Below, piece after piece: positions 45,381 through 53,615 of a DNA stretch of 64,000 nt; the stretch's first letter is position 1; each line of letters begins with the position of its first letter. A program made the translations under genes and the position numbers. The notes under the pieces are model-generated. The model saw only the letters and a program-made list of their open reading frames with translations, was not told the DNA's origin and made no database searches. The stretch is taken from contig NZ_MUHR01000003.1 of NCBI RefSeq assembly GCF_002105285.1, forward strand, positions 1 to 64,000, read 5' to 3'. Source of the stretch: Planktotalea arctica. GTDB taxonomy: Bacteria > Pseudomonadota > Alphaproteobacteria > Rhodobacterales > Rhodobacteraceae.

Positions 45381-46460
45381 ATGGCAGATTTCCCGATGAA
45401 CGGGCGCGATTACGCGCCTCAGGCTGGATCATATCAGGCGTACAGTGGCTATCAGCAGCCCCACAATCATCCTGCGCCCACCCCGCCTGCGACGAATGGC
45501 AATTCGGTCAAGGCTTTCGCAGCGCTGAGCGGTGCGGGTCTGTCTTTGGCATTATTGGTTGGTGTCGGCGTTTGGGGCTATCAGTTGATCGCGCGCGATG
45601 TCGCGGGCGTGCCTGTTGTGCGTGCGGTGCAAGGCGAAATGCGCATTCGCCCCGCTGAACCGGGCGGTGCACAAGCGTTGAACCAAGGGCTTTCGGTGAA
45701 TGATGTGGCCGCCGCTGGCGGCACGGCCGGCCCGTCGGATCGCATCGTGCTTGCGCCCGAACCCATTGATTTGGCAAGCGAAGATACCCCGCTGATTGAT
45801 CAGCTTGCGGCCGCGCAGCCCCGTTTTGCGCCTCAGAGCGAAGCCGCCAATAACTCGGCCAGCCTCAGCCTGAGCGGTACCGAAGATGACGCGCAGGGCA
45901 ATCAGGATTTGAGAATGGCCTCGATTGAGGCTCTCGCAGCGCAAATAGCGGCAGGCGCGACCCCGCTCAGCACGCAAGGGCAGGTGGTGGTCTCTGCCCC
46001 TGTGATAACCTCGCTTTCGGGCGTGCCAAGCGTCGGCAACGGGCAGGGTCAAGCGCTCACGGTTAGCCCAAGCGCGATCGCGCCCAGCACGCCAGGCCTT
46101 GCGATTTCGCTGCGCCCGAAAATTCGCCCCGAGGGCGTGCGCACCGCCTCGCTTGACGCAGTGAGCGCTGCCAGCGGCACGCGCGAAATCGACCCGGAGA
46201 CGATCCCTGCAGGAACCCGCCTCGTTCAGCTTGGTGCCTACGAAAGCCCCGAAGTCGCGCGCACTGAATGGGAGCGGTTCTCGACCCGTTTTGCAGACTA
46301 TATGGAGGGCAAGGACCGCGTGGTTCAGCGCGCGCAAAGCGGCGGACGCACGTTCTATCGCCTTCGCGCCATGGGCTTTTCCGATCTTGCCGATGCGCGC
46401 CGCTTCTGCTCGGCCCTGACAGCGCAGAACACCGATTGCATTCCCGTGGTCACACGTTAA
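45381..46460 (+). CDS. SPOR-domain membrane protein
   Basis: The 359-residue protein has a short cytoplasmic N-terminus, one membrane helix (about residues 39-58, AALSGAGLSLALLVGVGVWGY), a long low-complexity periplasmic linker, and a C-terminal SPOR domain (about 280-359, RLVQLGAYESPEVARTEWER). SPOR domains bind glycan strands lacking stem peptides at the division site, so it likely works in septal peptidoglycan. GAGG precedes the ATG closely. Its stop overlaps the nagZ start (TAATG), fitting joint cell-wall function. Confidence 0.88.
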   Translation: MADFPMNGRDYAPQAGSYQAYSGYQQPHNHPAPTPPATNGNSVKAFAALSGAGLSLALLVGVGVWGYQLIARDVAGVPVVRAVQGEMRIRPAEPGGAQALNQGLSVNDVAAAGGTAGPSDRIVLAPEPIDLASEDTPLIDQLAAAQPRFAPQSEAANNSASLSLSGTEDDAQGNQDLRMASIEALAAQIAAGATPLSTQGQVVVSAPVITSLSGVPSVGNGQGQALTVSPSAIAPSTPGLAISLRPKIRPEGVRTASLDAVSAASGTREIDPETIPAGTRLVQLGAYESPEVARTEWERFSTRFADYMEGKDRVVQRAQSGGRTFYRLRAMGFSDLADARRFCSALTAQNTDCIPVVTR

Positions 46461-47467
46461 TGCACTACGGCGCAACGATATTTGGCTGTGAGGGCCAAAC
46501 ACTTAGCGCAGCCGAAGCCAGCTTTTTTCGCGCCTCCGACCCCTTCGGCTTTATCCTCTTTGATCGCAACCTCGCCGGGGCTGATCAAATTCGCGCGCTC
46601 TGCGATGCACTGCGCGATACGGTCGGGCGCGATGCGCCGATCCTGATCGATCAGGAAGGCGGGCGCGTGCAGCGATTGCGCCCGCCATTGGCAAGCGAAT
46701 GGGTGCCGCCCCTCGAGGATGTGCAGCGCTTTGGCGCCAACGCGCCGCGCGCCATGTATTTGCGTTACCGCATCATCGCGGCTGAATTGATGGCCCTTGG
46801 AATAGATGCCAATTGTGCGCCCATGGTGGATATTGCGACTGAGGAGACCCATCCTTTTCTGAAAAACAGATGCTATGGCAATGACTTGGAGACAGTCGTC
46901 AAGATCGGTCAAGCCGTCGCGGGCGGTCTGCTCGATGGCGGCGTGCTTCCGGTCCTCAAACATGTGCCCGGCCATGGCCGCGCGGTGGCGGACAGTCATC
47001 TCGATTTACCTGTCGTCGAGACCAATGGCGAAGTGCTGCGCAAAAGCGATTTCGCCGCATTTTGCGCGCTCAATGATCTGCCTATGGGCATGACCGCGCA
47101 TATCACCTACAGCGCTTTTGATGATCGCCCCGCAACGCTTTCGCCCAAGATGATGGGGCTGATCCGCGAGGATATCGGCTTTGACGGGCTGATCATGACC
47201 GATGATATCTCGATGAAAGCGCTCACCGGCTCGCTTGGCGAACTTTCGCGCCTCTCGCTTGATGCGGGCTGCGATGTGATCTTGCATTGTAACGGTAAAA
47301 TGGGCGAAATGGAGGACGTCGCTGGCGCTTCGGGCGCTATGACGACGCAGGCGCTCGCGCGGGCGAAGGCGGCACTCGCCTGCCGCCGTACACCGGATCC
47401 GGTTGACATTTCCCATCTGCAAGCGCAGCTTGAAGCGCTTCTGGATGGATCGGTGAATGAGCTCTGA
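46460..47467 (+). CDS. nagZ: Beta-N-acetylhexosaminidase
   Basis: The 335-residue glycoside hydrolase family 3 protein has ILIDQEGGRVQRLRPP, the acid/base segment KHVPGHGRAVADSHLDLP, and the nucleophile in IMTDDISMKAL. NagZ removes GlcNAc from muropeptides during cell-wall recycling in the cytoplasm. The ATG shares one base with the SPOR stop; the longer frame from 46268 lies inside the SPOR gene and is not used. The 3' end overlaps scpA by 11 bp. Confidence 0.94.
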   Translation: MHYGATIFGCEGQTLSAAEASFFRASDPFGFILFDRNLAGADQIRALCDALRDTVGRDAPILIDQEGGRVQRLRPPLASEWVPPLEDVQRFGANAPRAMYLRYRIIAAELMALGIDANCAPMVDIATEETHPFLKNRCYGNDLETVVKIGQAVAGGLLDGGVLPVLKHVPGHGRAVADSHLDLPVVETNGEVLRKSDFAAFCALNDLPMGMTAHITYSAFDDRPATLSPKMMGLIREDIGFDGLIMTDDISMKALTGSLGELSRLSLDAGCDVILHCNGKMGEMEDVAGASGAMTTQALARAKAALACRRTPDPVDISHLQAQLEALLDGSVNEL

Positions 47468-48275
47468 ATTACCTGCCACCTCCGGCGATTGGAACGCCGA
47501 AAGCGCCGCGCGCCTGAGCGTTCAGGACCGCTTGGCCGCCGAGGCGCTTATTGTCGATGTGGATGGCTACGAGGGTCCGCTCGACGTTCTTCTGACGCTA
47601 TCGCGCACGCAAAAGGTTGATCTGCGGAAGATTTCGATCTTGCAACTGGCGCGTCAATATTTGCTGTTTGTTGAAAAGGCCAAGGCGCTACGCCTCGAAC
47701 TGGCGGCGGATTATCTGGTGATGGCCGCCTGGCTCGCCTTTTTGAAATCACGCCTGCTTTTGCCGCCCGATCCGAACGAAGAGGGGCCTTCGGGCGAAGA
47801 ACTCGCGGCGCATCTCGCCTTCCAACTCGAACGCTTGCAAGCGATGCGCGATGCTGCGGCCCGCCTTATGGCGCGCGATCGTCTCGGGCGCGATTTCTTT
47901 GCACGCGGAAGTCCCGAAGTCGTGGAGCGGGTGAGAAAAGTCAGCTATAGCGCAACGCTTCTGGACCTGATGCAGGGCTATGCACGCATCCGCACGCGCG
48001 ATGAATTCCGCCCCTTCGCGTTGGACCGCGATGCGGTCTACACCATGGAGCAAGCGCTGGTGCGCATGCGCTCCATGCTTGGTTTTGCAGGCGATTGGGG
48101 CGATATTTCAACCTATCTACCCGAGGGCTGGCACGATGATCCGGCCAAACGGCGCTCTGCGACTGCGTCCATCTTTGCTGCCTCGCTCGAATTGGTGAAA
48201 GAGGGCAAGGCAGAGCTACGCCAATCCGGGCTATTCGAGCCGATACAACTGCGACGGAGAGAGCCGCGTGAGTGA
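47457..48275 (+). CDS. scpA: Segregation and condensation protein A
   Basis: The 272-residue kleisin has the conserved N-terminal VDGYEGPLDVLLTLSRTQKVDL segment followed by LAADYLVMAAWLAFLKSRLLLP. ScpA bridges the SMC dimer and ScpB in chromosome condensation. The start overlaps nagZ and the end overlaps scpB by 8 bp, so the three are translationally linked. Confidence 0.94.
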   Translation: MSSELPATSGDWNAESAARLSVQDRLAAEALIVDVDGYEGPLDVLLTLSRTQKVDLRKISILQLARQYLLFVEKAKALRLELAADYLVMAAWLAFLKSRLLLPPDPNEEGPSGEELAAHLAFQLERLQAMRDAAARLMARDRLGRDFFARGSPEVVERVRKVSYSATLLDLMQGYARIRTRDEFRPFALDRDAVYTMEQALVRMRSMLGFAGDWGDISTYLPEGWHDDPAKRRSATASIFAASLELVKEGKAELRQSGLFEPIQLRRREPRE

Positions 48276-48933
48276 CGATCAAGCAACGCAAATAGAGCAA
48301 AGCCTCTTTGAGGCCCCGCCCATGGGCGAGCAGGAACGTATGGTCGAAGCCGTGCTTTTCGCCAGCGCCGAACCGGTAAGCGTGGCCGAACTCAATGCGC
48401 GCATGCCCCATGGCTGCGACGCCGCCGAGGCCTTGGTGCACCTGCGCAAACGCTATGAGGGGCGCGGCGTCGGGCTGGTTAAAACCGGCAATGCCTATGC
48501 AATGCGCACCGCGGCCGATCTCAGTTTTCTGATGCAAAAGGAAACAGTTGAAACGCGCAAACTCAGCCGTGCGGCCATCGAAACCCTTGCGATCATTGCC
48601 TACCATCAACCCGTCACGCGCGCCGAAATCGAAGAAATCCGCGGCGTCTCTGTGTCGCGTGGCACTGTGGATCAATTGCTGGAAATGGAATGGATCCGCT
48701 TTGGCCGGCGCAAGATGACCCCGGGGCGGCCCGTGACATTCGTGGTTACTCAGGGTTTCCTCGATCATTTCGGGCTTGAAAGCGCCCGCGATCTTCCCGG
48801 CCTCAAAGAATTGCGCTCTGCGGGTCTTCTGGAAAACCGCCCGCCGCCAACCCTTGGCATTGCGCTCGGGCTTGGCGATGAAGACCAGGACGGTGCCGTC
48901 GATGAAAACCAAAGCGAGCTTTTCGAGGAATAA
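48268..48933 (+). CDS. scpB: Segregation and condensation protein B
   Basis: The 221-residue protein has two winged-helix units (MVEAVLFASAEPVSVAELNARMP and ETLAIIAYHQPVTRAEIEEIRGV) with the typical GRPVTFVVTQGFLDHFGL ending. It is the SMC complex partner of ScpA. The GTG start at 48268 has GGAGAG upstream. In many alphaproteobacteria tatABC follow scpB; here a tiny gene follows instead. Confidence 0.93.
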   Translation: MSDDQATQIEQSLFEAPPMGEQERMVEAVLFASAEPVSVAELNARMPHGCDAAEALVHLRKRYEGRGVGLVKTGNAYAMRTAADLSFLMQKETVETRKLSRAAIETLAIIAYHQPVTRAEIEEIRGVSVSRGTVDQLLEMEWIRFGRRKMTPGRPVTFVVTQGFLDHFGLESARDLPGLKELRSAGLLENRPPPTLGIALGLGDEDQDGAVDENQSELFEE

Positions 48934-49010
48934 ACCCGCGTGCCTGCCCTGAAATCTACACATTCACCCACTATGCAGCCATTAGAGGCACAAATATCAG
49001 GAGCAAATCC

Positions 49011-49157
49011 ATGAATATGAACCAAATCATCAATATGGTGATCCGCCGCTTTATGAGCATTGCGATCAACAAAGGCATCAGCGCGGGCGTCGACCAGGTG
49101 GCCAAACGCAAGAACCGCCCGGCGCAGGATACGGATATTTCGGCTGATACCAAGTAA
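49011..49157 (+). CDS. Small 48-residue hypothetical protein
   Basis: An ATG at 49011 with AGGAG eight bases upstream opens a 48-codon frame. It reads MNMNQIINMVIRRFMSIAIN, then a basic region (QVAKRKNRPAQD). The first half could form an amphipathic or membrane-associated helix. The strong ribosome site and the methionine- and arginine-rich composition argue that it is real. The function is unknown. It is followed by dispersed repeat copy C. Confidence 0.7.
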   Translation: MNMNQIINMVIRRFMSIAINKGISAGVDQVAKRKNRPAQDTDISADTK

Positions 49158-49183
49158 ACGGGCCACGCGCCTTTATGTCTTCT

Positions 49184-49258
49184 CTGGTCTTGAAATACCT
49201 CGGGGAGGCGATCTTTGATCGTCGGGGCAGCGCCCCATCTGGCCGCGTTAGCGGCTAA
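49184..49258. repeat. Dispersed post-gene repeat, copy C
   Basis: It has the core TTGAAATACCTCGGGG (49190-49205), then the GATC-TTT-GATC hairpin shared with copy A, a GGGGC-AGC-GCCCC stem and a GCCGC-GTTA-GCGGC stem. It sits between the 48-residue gene and the convergent DUF1289 gene. Confidence 0.72.
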
Positions 49259-49287
49259 CCCTGTCTGCGCGTTGCGCAGGCATTGCG

Positions 49288-49518
49288 CTACCGTTTGAGC
49301 CGCGCGGCGCGCCCGCCGCGACGCCCCTTGGGGGCCGCCTCGCGCTTAGGCAATTCAGCCATGATCAAACGGCGCACCTCGGGCGTCATTTTCGACCAAG
49401 CGGAAATCTCATCGATCGATCGATTGCACCCTGTGCAAAGCCGGGTTTCGGGATGCACCACACAAATCTGGATACACGGGCTATCCACCTCGTCGCGCTG
49501 CCAAACATTCTCGTTCAT
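49288..49518 (-). CDS. DUF1289 small cysteine protein
   Basis: The 76-residue protein carries the DUF1289 cysteine pattern in DSPCIQICVVHPETRLCTGC (CxxxC and CxxC), then WSKMTPEVRRLIM, and ends in a basic tail (PKGRRGGRAARLKR). It probably binds zinc or a metal cluster; the role is not established. The start at 49518 is preferred to the ATG at 49524 because AGGGG is then correctly spaced. It lies 9 bp after ruvX, third in the ccmI-ruvX operon. Confidence 0.85.
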   Translation of the reverse strand: MNENVWQRDEVDSPCIQICVVHPETRLCTGCNRSIDEISAWSKMTPEVRRLIMAELPKREAAPKGRRGGRAARLKR

Positions 49519-49527
49519 CGCCATCCC

Positions 49528-50001
49528 CTACGTCTTTCGCATGTTGTGCAAACGATCCAGTAACCCTTGCAAGATATATGAGGCGGCGACATGATCGATG
49601 ACCTCGGAGCGACGCTTTCGCGATGTATCCGCCTCAAGTAGCGCGCGTTCGGCGGCGACGGTCGACAGGCGCTCGTCCCAATAGGCGACCGGCAGATCGT
49701 TTTGGCGCGCAAAATTGCGCGCAAAGGCGCGCGTCGACTGGCAGCGCGGCCCCTCAGAACCATCCATGTTGAACGGCAACCCCAATATGATCCCACCGAT
49801 CTCGCGCGCTTTGAATATCTGCTCGAGGCGGGCTGCATCGGCGGTGTATTTGCTACGCCGCACCGTTTCCAGCGGCGTGGCCACAGACATCAGCCGATCG
49901 CTCACCGCGACGCCAATCGTCTTGGTGCCAAGGTCGAGCCCGGCAATCGCGCGCTGTGCGGGCAGGGCGACGGCGAAATCCTCAAGGCTCTCATAGATCA
50001 C
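49528..50001 (-). CDS. ruvX: Putative Holliday junction resolvase / pre-16S rRNA nuclease YqgF
   Basis: The 157-residue RNase H-like protein has the first catalytic aspartate in AIAGLDLGTKTIGVAVSD, then IILGLPFNMDGSEG, YWDERLSTVAAE and the last aspartate in SEVIDHVAASYIL. YqgF proteins process the 5' end of 16S rRNA and were first named resolvases. The start is GTG at 50001, overlapping the ccmI stop by four bases (GTGA), so it is translationally coupled. Confidence 0.92.
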   Translation of the reverse strand: MIYESLEDFAVALPAQRAIAGLDLGTKTIGVAVSDRLMSVATPLETVRRSKYTADAARLEQIFKAREIGGIILGLPFNMDGSEGPRCQSTRAFARNFARQNDLPVAYWDERLSTVAAERALLEADTSRKRRSEVIDHVAASYILQGLLDRLHNMRKT

Positions 50002-51230
50002 TGGGTGACGCCCAACTTGCGCGCCGCGTCGCGCACAATCCTGAGCGCGTCGGGGCGATCGGCAAAGACGTCCTTGGCGTTTTGCCAGATCAATGCGGCG
50101 CGGTCTTCATCACCAAGCACGCCTATTGCTGCAATCAACTGCGCCCATTCCTCAGGGCTGCCGCCAGTGCTCACTAGGCGATCTTCGAGACGATCGACCA
50201 TGCCGCGCACCATGTCCTGCCGGTCCTGTTCGCTCATTTCGGCGGCATTTTCCACATCCTCGGCGCTCGGCCCTGCAAGGGCGGTTTCTTTCAAGGGGGG
50301 CAATTCGTACTCGACGCCTGCGCGAAACGCCAGTTCTTCGATTTGCTCGCGGATGGGCGCGGTCCAGCCGGCATCATCTGGGCTGTCCTGCAGCAGCGTC
50401 GCCCATGCGCGAAACGCCACGTCGGGGCGCCCGATCTGCATCATCATCAAGCCGGTATAATAGCGCGCCGCACCGTTTTCAGGGTCTTTTTGCAAGGCTG
50501 ACGCCAGTGCGACCTCGGCTTGGGGCGACACATATCCTCCCGCCGCGATCACCAGCATATCGGCGTAAGTGGCATAATCCTCGGCGCTTGCAGCATCGCC
50601 TTTCAGGCGCAAGACTTCGGCCTGCGCCAAATGCGCTGCCGCTGCGTTGCCAAGGCGCATTTCGTGCATCGCCAAAAGCGTTACGCCTTGCAGATCGCCT
50701 GGGCGCTGCGCCACGGCGGCACGCAATTGCGTGACCAGTTTTATGTAGTCTTCGGAGGCGTTTGGCGACGGCACGGGCGCGGGCAGCGAGCTTTGTGCGC
50801 TTTGCTGGCTGGGGCGTTGCTTGCGGGCCATATCCGCCTGTTCGATCCGCGTCGACAAGGCCAGATCACCATAACCCGGCGCGCCCAGATCATTATAGAG
50901 ATAAAGCGAGCCGCCAATCAGTGTGGCGCTCAGCAGCGCGATCACCGCGTAGCGCATCGCGGCAGGGCTGCGCACATTGGCTTGGCCGTCTTGCAAGGAT
51001 TTGTCGGCGGCCAGAATGCGGCGCGAGATCTCGTTCAGCACGCGCTCGGCGTCCTCGCCCTCAATAATGCCGCGTTCGATGTCGCGTTCCACCTCCGCCA
51101 GTTGATCGCGGTACACTTGCAGATCGAATTCGGCCGCAGGGCGCATGCCCGTATGTCCGCGCCACAGCGCAAGCGCCAGAAGTGCAGAGGTGCCAAATGC
51201 CAAAACGGTCGTAATCAGCCAGAAGGTCAT
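49998..51230 (-). CDS. ccmI: Cytochrome c biogenesis protein CcmI
   Basis: The 410-residue protein has the two-helix N-terminal part of CcmI (residues 1-25 and about 94-112) flanking VYRDQLAEVERDIERGIIEGEDAE, and a C-terminal TPR-like periplasmic region. CcmI binds apocytochrome c and presents it to the heme ligation complex. AAGGGAT precedes the ATG. No other ccm gene is in view, so it is separate from the main cluster. It is followed by ruvX and DUF1289 and divergent from the sox operon. Confidence 0.92.
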   Translation of the reverse strand: MTFWLITTVLAFGTSALLALALWRGHTGMRPAAEFDLQVYRDQLAEVERDIERGIIEGEDAERVLNEISRRILAADKSLQDGQANVRSPAAMRYAVIALLSATLIGGSLYLYNDLGAPGYGDLALSTRIEQADMARKQRPSQQSAQSSLPAPVPSPNASEDYIKLVTQLRAAVAQRPGDLQGVTLLAMHEMRLGNAAAAHLAQAEVLRLKGDAASAEDYATYADMLVIAAGGYVSPQAEVALASALQKDPENGAARYYTGLMMMQIGRPDVAFRAWATLLQDSPDDAGWTAPIREQIEELAFRAGVEYELPPLKETALAGPSAEDVENAAEMSEQDRQDMVRGMVDRLEDRLVSTGGSPEEWAQLIAAIGVLGDEDRAALIWQNAKDVFADRPDALRIVRDAARKLGVTQ

Positions 51231-51362
51231 GGATCATCCCTTAATGTTTCTTCCCATCTAATCTGCTTGGAGCGTAAAAAAAAGGGGGGCAGGAGGGGCA
51301 TCTTGCCGCTTGGCGTGGTGCAAATCCGCGCAAGACTGCAAACAAGCGCGCCCATGTCGCGA

Positions 51363-51390
51363 TTGGACTGAAAACTGCCGCGCGTAGTAT
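51363..51390 (+). promoter_or_regulatory. Candidate sox operon promoter
   Basis: TTGGAC (51363-51368), a 16-bp spacer and TAGTAT (51385-51390) lie 85 bp before soxB. An upstream poly-A tract (51278-51285) could curve the DNA. No clear operator was seen. Confidence 0.5.
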
Positions 51391-51475
51391 CCTCTTTTCC
51401 CCCATCAGGCCCAAAACCGAAGTCAGAGGCGAATCCGATTTCGCTGTCCAGTTTCACTTATCCGAGGCCCCTGTC

Positions 51476-52720
51476 ATGAAGCGTTATTCAGCCTTTGCCA
51501 TCGCACGCGAAGCCTTGCGGTACCACACCGGATGGGAGCGCGCATGGCGGTCCCCGCAGCCAAAGTCGAAATATGATGTCATCATCGTCGGCGCGGGCGG
51601 TCATGGCCTTGCCACGGCCTACTACCTTGGCAAGAATTTCGGCATCACCAATGTCGCGGTGATCGAAAAGGGCTGGCTTGGTGGCGGCAACACGGGGCGT
51701 AATACCACGATTATTCGCTCTAACTATCTGCAAGACCCTTCTGCGGCGATTTACGAAAAGTCCCGTTCGCTTTACGAGACGCTAAGCCAAGATTTGAACT
51801 ACAATATCATGTTCTCCCCGCGCGGCGTTTTGATGCTGGCGCAGACCCAGCATGAAATTCGCGGTTACAAGCGCACGGCGCATGCGAACGCGCTACAAGG
51901 TGTGCCGACCGAGTGGATTGAACCGGGTCGCGTTAAAGAGATTTGCCCGATTATCGAGCTGAACGGTCCGCGCTATCCCGTGCTGGGCGGTTTGTTCCAA
52001 GCGCGCGGCGGCACAGCGCGCCACGATGCGGTCGCATGGGGCTATGCGCGCGCGTGCTCTGATATGGGCATGGATATCATCCAGCAGTGCGAAGTCACGA
52101 ATGTGCGCACAGAGGCTGGAAAAGTCGTCGGCGTTGACACCACCAAAGGCGCGATTGATTGCGACAAACTTGGCGGAATTGTCGCGGGCCACTCGTCTGT
52201 CTTGGCAGAAATGGCGGGCTTTCGTTTGCCGATGGAAAGCGTGGCGTTGCAAGCGCTGGTGTCAGAGCCGATCAAACCCGCGATGGATATCGTGGTCATG
52301 GCCAACACTGTTCACGGCTACCTTAGCCAGTCTGATAAGGGCGAAATGGTCATCGGCGGCGGCACGGACGGCTATAACAACTACACGCAGCGCGGATCGT
52401 TCCATCATATCGAGGAAACTGTGCGCGCGCTGATCGAGACGTTTCCGATGCTGTCACGCCTCAAGATGCTGCGCCAATGGGGCGGGATCGTGGACGTGAC
52501 GGGGGATCGTTCTCCCATGCTGACGAAAACGCCGATTGAAGGCATGTTCATGAACTGCGGTTGGGGCACGGGTGGTTTCAAGGCCATTCCGGGGTCTGGC
52601 TGGGCTATGGCGGAACTGATGGCGAAGGGGGAGTCGCCTTTGACGGATGAGTTCTCTATGTGGCGCTTCAAAGAGGGCAAGTTCATCGATGAGAGCGTTG
52701 CCGCGGGGGTGGCGCATTGA
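51476..52720 (+). CDS. soxB: Sarcosine oxidase, beta subunit
   Basis: The 414-residue flavoprotein subunit has the FAD fold VIIVGAGGHGLATAYYLGK and the GNTGRNTTIIRSNY region. It also has His183 in GGTARHDAVAWGYARA, which by analogy with heterotetrameric sarcosine oxidases should carry covalent FMN. With SoxA, SoxD and SoxG it oxidises sarcosine to glycine, delivering the methyl carbon to tetrahydrofolate. GAGG lies upstream of the ATG. Normally soxD follows directly; here an unrelated gene starts inside the soxB stop codon. Confidence 0.95.
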   Translation: MKRYSAFAIAREALRYHTGWERAWRSPQPKSKYDVIIVGAGGHGLATAYYLGKNFGITNVAVIEKGWLGGGNTGRNTTIIRSNYLQDPSAAIYEKSRSLYETLSQDLNYNIMFSPRGVLMLAQTQHEIRGYKRTAHANALQGVPTEWIEPGRVKEICPIIELNGPRYPVLGGLFQARGGTARHDAVAWGYARACSDMGMDIIQQCEVTNVRTEAGKVVGVDTTKGAIDCDKLGGIVAGHSSVLAEMAGFRLPMESVALQALVSEPIKPAMDIVVMANTVHGYLSQSDKGEMVIGGGTDGYNNYTQRGSFHHIEETVRALIETFPMLSRLKMLRQWGGIVDVTGDRSPMLTKTPIEGMFMNCGWGTGGFKAIPGSGWAMAELMAKGESPLTDEFSMWRFKEGKFIDESVAAGVAH

Positions 52721-53292
52721 CCAAACTGTCCTTTTTTGATGGCCGCATCTTTTTAGTGGACCTACTTTGGGCCATTTCGTTGTTGATTTGGCTGGCGATT
52801 TCACTTTGGTGTGTTTTTACTTCAAACGGAGATTTACTTCCAAGAATGGGTGCATTTTTAATTGCTGCTGTAGCACTTTATTACTCTCAAATGACAGATT
52901 TAGATCCACAGCCCTTTGGTGCCTCCACTAAGTTTGCGGTTATCAGCCAGCATCTGCAAATGAACTCAAGTGACATCAAACTCGCAATGAAGAAAATAAT
53001 TCTCCTAGCGATTGCTCTTGAGAAAACAATGAAATCCCAAAGTCGCAAAGTTCCAGAAGCGGTCTCAAATATTTCGGCACTCGCGAAGCATGAGAATTTT
53101 GAATCCTTCGAAGAAATTGATTTGGATGAAGTTGAAGCAATTGCTCAAGAGCAAGCGAAGAAAGAAGATGAACACCGCCAATCACTTCTGAAGTTGAGAC
53201 AAAAACTTCAGAACTTTCAGGCAGTTCTACTTGCCATAGGCACCATTCAATGGGGTTTTGGCGATTTGATTGGAGTTAAATGCCCATGCTAA
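52717..53292 (+). CDS. AT-rich membrane protein of unknown function inserted in the sox operon
   Basis: The 191-residue protein begins with a TTG overlapping the soxB stop (TTGA). It has hydrophobic segments at 11-34 and 43-60, a charged coiled-coil-like stretch (about 135-166), and a C-terminal hydrophobic segment with AIGTIQWGFGDLIG. Base composition is unlike its surroundings: three 60-bp lines within it count 35, 37 and 40% G+C against 62% in a soxB line. It occupies the place where soxB normally meets soxD, and its 3' end overlaps the soxD start. I infer acquisition by transfer. The function is unknown; the membrane/coiled-coil plan could suit a sensor, a toxin-like or an envelope protein. 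No partner gene came with it. Confidence 0.75.
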   Translation: MTKLSFFDGRIFLVDLLWAISLLIWLAISLWCVFTSNGDLLPRMGAFLIAAVALYYSQMTDLDPQPFGASTKFAVISQHLQMNSSDIKLAMKKIILLAIALEKTMKSQSRKVPEAVSNISALAKHENFESFEEIDLDEVEAIAQEQAKKEDEHRQSLLKLRQKLQNFQAVLLAIGTIQWGFGDLIGVKCPC

Positions 53293-53615
53293 TCCTAGAT
53301 TGCCCATGCTGCGGCGTAAGCGGCGAAGAAACGGAATTTCATGCGGGGGGCGAGGCGCATCTTAAGCGGCACTCGGTTGGCTCTACGGATGATCAGTTCG
53401 AAGAATATCTGTTCATGCGGGAAAATCCGCGTGGGGTTCATTTTGAGCGCTGGCGCCATAACAATGGCTGCGGCAAGTGGTTTCACGCGGCGCGCTGCAC
53501 GCAGACGCTTGAGGTGTTCGGCACTTATAGCGCCCAGACCTATGAGCCACCCAAAGAGATCAAGGATGCGATCAGCGCCAAAAGGCCCGGCTGGTCTTGG
53601 AGGAATTTCTCATGA
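53286..53615 (+). CDS. soxD: Sarcosine oxidase, delta subunit
   Basis: The 109-residue protein starts MLILDCPCCGVSGEETEFH and has ERWRHNNGCGKWFHAARC near the middle, giving the zinc-binding cysteine/histidine set of SoxD. It is a structural subunit of the heterotetramer. Two ATGs are possible, at 53280 and 53286; I prefer the second from the family N-terminus. The ribosome site (GGAG at 53272) lies within the inserted upstream gene. The stop overlaps soxA (ATGA). Confidence 0.92.
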   Translation: MLILDCPCCGVSGEETEFHAGGEAHLKRHSVGSTDDQFEEYLFMRENPRGVHFERWRHNNGCGKWFHAARCTQTLEVFGTYSAQTYEPPKEIKDAISAKRPGWSWRNFS

